A DNA stretch of 53,520 bases from Flavobacteriaceae bacterium UBA7684 (GTDB lineage Bacteria; Bacteroidota; Bacteroidia; Flavobacteriales; Flavobacteriaceae). This document shows, piece after piece, positions 51,124 through 53,520 of this stretch. Numbering within the stretch: position 1 is the stretch's first letter; each line of letters starts with the position of its first letter. The notes under the pieces are model-generated. The model saw only the letters and a list, made by a program, of their open reading frames with translations, did no database searches and was not told the DNA's origin. The position numbers and the translations under genes are program-made. The stretch covers positions 1 through 53,520 of the forward strand of contig DLGW01000008.1 of NCBI GenBank assembly GCA_002482885.1, read 5' to 3'.

Positions 51124-51234
51124 GGGCGTTCCCCCACGCAGAAAAAGCGCGGGGTCATGCCATTCGTTACAATCTTTTAACCCAGCCAAAATTCGGGCTG
51201 GCTTAAAAGGATTTTCACTGCTGTCATTAACGCG
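51124..51234 (+). repeat. Intergenic palindromic element, copy 3
   Basis: It starts GGGCGTTCCCCC and ends GTCATTAACGCG like copy 2. Hairpin 1 pairs CCCCACGC with GCGCGGGG (51132-51154) with one mismatch. Hairpin 2 is a 14-base stem, CTTTTAACCCAGCC (51174-51187) with GGCTGGCTTAAAAG (51196-51209), with a single C-C mismatch. GGGGTCATGCC is conserved between the hairpins. Confidence 0.8.
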
Positions 51235-51240
51235 TGGTTA

Positions 51241-51500
51241 GTCGAAAGTTGAAAGTCAAATGTCATAAGGCCTTTTCGCTGGCGCCAGCATCTTGCTGGT
51301 GACCACATACAGTTGCTCGATTATTTTTCTTTTTTTCATTGCCAAAAAAAGAAACAAAAATGCTAGCCTGCATTTTAAAAACTACAATTTCTAAAAAGCT
51401 TTTTGCTCAAACGCAATCACTACCATTGCATTAACGGATTGCGCGCATCACCCCACGCTCAAAAATCTTTTTGAAATTCTCACGTTTTTAAAATGAAAGG
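51241..51500. repeat. Structured non-coding region of mixed repeats
   Basis: No gene is seen between guaB and 51595. After palindromic element 3 comes GTCGAAAGTTGAAAGTC (51241-51257), resembling the short repeats inside the methyltransferase gene. Next is a hairpin CCAGCA/TGCTGG (51285-51299), then a T-rich/A-rich palindrome at about 51325-51360. A long imperfect inverted repeat follows: CATTTTAAAAAC...AATTTC...AAAAAG (51371-51398) is mirrored at 51467-51495. Inside that, CGCAATC (51412-51418) pairs with GATTGCG (51437-51443). The whole could fold into one long stem of about 125 bases. Confidence 0.65.
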
Positions 51501-51594
51501 CGGGTTTGTGTTGATAAGTTAATTTTTTTATACCGATGTGATAGGGTGATTTTGGATATTTTTGGGTTAGCGGTAATGTTAAAAAAAACACTAA

Positions 51595-52083
51595 ATGAAA
51601 AATATAATAACAATCTTATTCATTCTATTTTCAAGTTATTCAAGCTTTTCCCAAAACGAAGGGAAATTATATTTTAACGATGAAGGCGAGAAAATTTACT
51701 TGTCGACAGAAGTTGAAAAAAAACCAGAATTATTAGACGGTATGAAAGAATATTTAAAGTATTATTCCAAAAACTTAAAAACTCCTGATTTCCACTTAAA
51801 AAGTATTAAACAATATTTTGCTGTTCTAATTGAGACAGATGGAACAATATCAAATGTTATTTATGTTAATCAAGAAATTGAATATTGCAAATTAAAAGTT
51901 GTAAATACAAAAAGCGAAGCAGATGACAACAAATTCATGGAGGAAGAAATAATACGCTTTAAAGAAGAAAATATTAGATTATTGAAAGAATATAAAGGTA
52001 AATGGAAAAGTGGAATCAAAGACGGAAAACCAGTAAGATGTCAAATTATTATTCCATTTGCAACACAAACAGATTTAGAATAA
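51595..52083 (+). CDS. Secreted protein with a TonB C-terminal-like domain
   Basis: A 162-residue protein with a signal peptide (K-N-I-I-T-I-L-F-I-L-F, ending S-F-S-Q). The mature part has the pattern of TonB C-terminal domains in Bacteroidota: P-E-L-L-D-G-M-K-E-Y-L, then V-L-I-E-T-D-G-T-I-S-N-V, then K-W-K-S-G-I-K-D-G-K-P-V-R and I-I-I-P-F. There is no N-terminal transmembrane helix or proline-rich linker, so it is not a full TonB energy transducer. Its role is unknown. It lies in an accessory region and is flanked by an inverted 8-mer (TTAGCGGT at 51567-51574, ACCGCTAA at 52090-52097). Confidence 0.7.
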   Translation: MKNIITILFILFSSYSSFSQNEGKLYFNDEGEKIYLSTEVEKKPELLDGMKEYLKYYSKNLKTPDFHLKSIKQYFAVLIETDGTISNVIYVNQEIEYCKLKVVNTKSEADDNKFMEEEIIRFKEENIRLLKEYKGKWKSGIKDGKPVRCQIIIPFATQTDLE

Positions 52084-52259
52084 AACGCTACCGCTAACAA
52101 GGGTTTTATTCAATAGGTGGGGGGCTTAGCTCAATTATATTTTTTACTTTTAACAAATTACCAATGGGCAGACAGTTTGTGTTTTCATAAATTCTCTACT
52201 GTTTCATGTCCTAATCTGTTGTGTGAAATTCTAAAAGAACAACCGCAAAAAAATAAAAT

Positions 52260-52859
52260 ATGGGAATAGAATATAAAGAATCGAATATCCATTGGAATTA
52301 TTATTTAGCAATTGAAAGTGATTTTGAAAAAATCTCAAGATATGTTGAATTTAGTGAAGCAAATAATTCAACTTTTTCTATTGAATTAGCTAGAATTATA
52401 ATGTCATCAACACAGGAAATAGACGGAATAATGAAAAAATTATGTGCACTACTTGATTCTTCAAAAAATCCAGATAACATTAATCAATATAAAAAAATTA
52501 TTCTTGAGAAAAGTCCAGAATTCATCAATGAAAAAGTAGAAATTCCACGATTTGGAATGAAAAGCGAGCCTTGGATTAATTGGTCAGGAGAAAAGAATCC
52601 TGATTGGTGGTGCGCCAATAATCAAATCAAACACAATCGCACCGAAAATTTTGAAAAAGCAAATTTAAAAAATGCTTTTAATTCTGTTGGAGCACTACTT
52701 ATTACGACTCTATATTATTATAAAAGTAAATTTGAAGTTTCAGGAGAATCTATGAGTTGGCCTGAGTTGACGGGAATAATAAAACCAAAAGCTTCTCTTT
52801 ATATTTTAAATAGTGAATATTATCATAATCCAGGAACTTGGGCTGGAATTGATTGGTAA
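52260..52859 (+). CDS. Uncharacterised protein, possibly HEPN-like
   Basis: A 199-residue cytoplasmic protein with no signal peptide or membrane segment. The N-terminal half looks helical (S-I-E-L-A-R-I-I-M-S-S-T-Q-E-I-D). A conserved-looking block W-W-C-A-N-N-Q-I-K-H-N-R near residues 117-128 is followed by a helix (N-A-F-N-S-V-G-A-L-L-I-T-T-L). The K-H-N-R block with flanking helices reminds me of HEPN-type proteins, but I cannot assign a family with confidence. The base composition is AT-rich even for this window, and the following gene overlaps it by seven bases. Confidence 0.55.
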   Translation: MGIEYKESNIHWNYYLAIESDFEKISRYVEFSEANNSTFSIELARIIMSSTQEIDGIMKKLCALLDSSKNPDNINQYKKIILEKSPEFINEKVEIPRFGMKSEPWINWSGEKNPDWWCANNQIKHNRTENFEKANLKNAFNSVGALLITTLYYYKSKFEVSGESMSWPELTGIIKPKASLYILNSEYYHNPGTWAGIDW

Positions 52860-53428
52860 ATGAATTCACCTCAGCAGGTACATTACAATCAAACTTGAAA
52901 ATAAGAACGACAGTGAGATTATTACCAAAACAAATATTGACGGAAGAGTTTTGCTACTACTCTGACAAATCAATTGACGAATTGAAATCTGATATTCAGA
53001 ATCTTTTTGATAAAACAAAAGGATGGAATTTTTCAGTTAACCTGACTGGAAAATTCATTTCTGAATTTGAGTTTAAAATGACTCCAAAATGGCAATTAAT
53101 TACTATTAGTAATTTTGAGAGGGATATTTCATATTTGAACGGACAATTATTTTCTGACAAATTAAAAAGAACTCGTGTTGTTTTTACAGTCAGACCCAAC
53201 TCAATTTTTTTGATTTTCTTTTTGATTTTTCCAATCATTGGAACATTTATTTTTATAAATGAAAATACAAATGGAGACAATATTGATATAAAAATTGCAG
53301 GATTAGTTTTTACGCTTATTGTGCCTGCAATAACTTTAATAATTGCACATTTTGCTAAACAAGGTATTAAGAATCGTTTTGTTGAAACATTTGATCTTAA
53401 ACCTTTTACCCAAGAATCTAAAACCTAA
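52853..53428 (+). CDS. Uncharacterised protein with two C-terminal membrane segments
   Basis: A 191-residue protein starting at TTG 52853, inside the last codons of the previous gene; no ATG is available until well into the protein. The first 120 residues are soluble with alternating beta-like segments (F-S-V-N-L-T-G-K-F-I-S-E-F). Two hydrophobic helices follow (S-I-F-L-I-F-F-L-I-F-P-I-I-G and I-A-G-L-V-F-T-L-I-V-P-A-I-T-L), separated by a short polar loop, with a short soluble tail. I do not recognise a family. The overlap indicates translational coupling to the gene before it. Confidence 0.55.
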   Translation: MVNEFTSAGTLQSNLKIRTTVRLLPKQILTEEFCYYSDKSIDELKSDIQNLFDKTKGWNFSVNLTGKFISEFEFKMTPKWQLITISNFERDISYLNGQLFSDKLKRTRVVFTVRPNSIFLIFFLIFPIIGTFIFINENTNGDNIDIKIAGLVFTLIVPAITLIIAHFAKQGIKNRFVETFDLKPFTQESKT

Positions 53429-53465
53429 TGCCGATAAATTAATTTTCCATTTTTTAACTAAACCC

Positions 53466-53520
53466 TGCGTTAGGGCTAAAGCCATTGTCGGAGCTCCTTT
53501 AAACTATAAAACCTGTCCGC
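53466..53520 (-). repeat. Intergenic palindromic element, copy 4 (partial, inverted)
   Basis: Read on the minus strand, the window edge carries GGAGCTCCGACAATGG followed by CTTTAGCCCTAACGC, matching the 3' part of copy 1 (GAGCTCCAACAATGCC, then CTAACGCG). The rest of the element, including its GGGCGTT start, lies beyond the window. Confidence 0.65.

Noticed and set aside
51595..52083. TonB C-terminal-like protein considered as a true TonB
   Set aside because: It has a cleavable signal peptide rather than a membrane anchor, and no proline-rich periplasm-spanning region or adjacent ExbB/ExbD.

Overview
The window looks like core chromosome of a low-GC member of the Bacteroidota, most likely family Flavobacteriaceae. 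The evidence is a type IX secretion (T9SS) sorting tail, TonB-dependent receptor, FISUMP and TamB proteins, many short lipoproteins of the C-S-K-D-D / C-S-S-D-D-D type, a mevalonate-pathway pair, and promoters with the Bacteroidota TAnnTTTG -7 box instead of the sigma-70 hexamers. I see no rRNA, tRNA, CRISPR array, insertion sequence or prophage.

Layout. 1-6.25 kb: edge of a DEAD-box helicase, a RidA deaminase, then rhodanese, PfkB-type kinase, M23 peptidase and TonB-dependent receptor. 6.26-11.84 kb (minus): cobalamin adenosyltransferase, an O-methyltransferase interrupted in frame by degenerate short repeats, pheT, and the cysteine pair cysM/cysE. 12.1-15.8 kb: cold-shock protein, a protein that is only a signal peptide plus a T9SS tail, and a secreted G8-domain beta-helix protein resembling animal CEMIP/TMEM2. 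15.8-24.6 kb (plus): MATE pump, RNase Z, PdxH, a SixA-Ppk1-Ppx polyphosphate cluster, class II HMG-CoA reductase and a GYDIA-type GHMP kinase. 24.7-26.9 kb: lipocalin-like lipoprotein, then rsmE and tsaD on minus. 27-34.6 kb (plus): tamB, pfkA, gapA and an N-acetylglucosamine-kinase-like gene. 34.7-39.5 kb (minus): DoxX-like membrane protein, DUF1599, heavy-metal-binding protein, anmK, DUF4197 and purU. 39.6-41.5 kb (plus): collagen-like lipoprotein, TatD, TcdA. 41.5-47.1 kb (minus): two paralogous lipoproteins, a displaced serA 3' end, serA, serC and a LuxC-type acyl-CoA reductase. 47.2-51.1 kb (plus): ferredoxin, ychF, FISUMP lipoprotein, guaB. 51.1-53.5 kb: repeat-rich accessory DNA with three poorly characterised genes.

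How the genes fit together. Several neighbours form clear functional units: cysE/cysM (serine to cysteine), serC/serA (serine synthesis), pfkA/gapA (glycolysis), ppk1/ppx (polyphosphate turnover with a phosphohistidine phosphatase), HMG-CoA reductase with a GHMP kinase (mevalonate), and anmK with an N-acetylglucosamine-kinase-like gene nearby (cell-wall amino-sugar salvage).

The most unusual structure is downstream of serA. A [serA 3' end + lipoprotein] unit occurs twice. The orphan serA tail differs from the intact gene at about 11 of 205 positions, every one synonymous, and the two lipoproteins have conserved ends around an unrelated centre. This suggests recombinational import of variable lipoprotein cassettes at the serA 3' end. 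Also notable are a family of ~110-bp intergenic palindromic elements (three complete copies and one cut by the window edge) whose stems differ in sequence but keep their pairing, and a tamB gene with no conventional start codon ahead of its membrane anchor.
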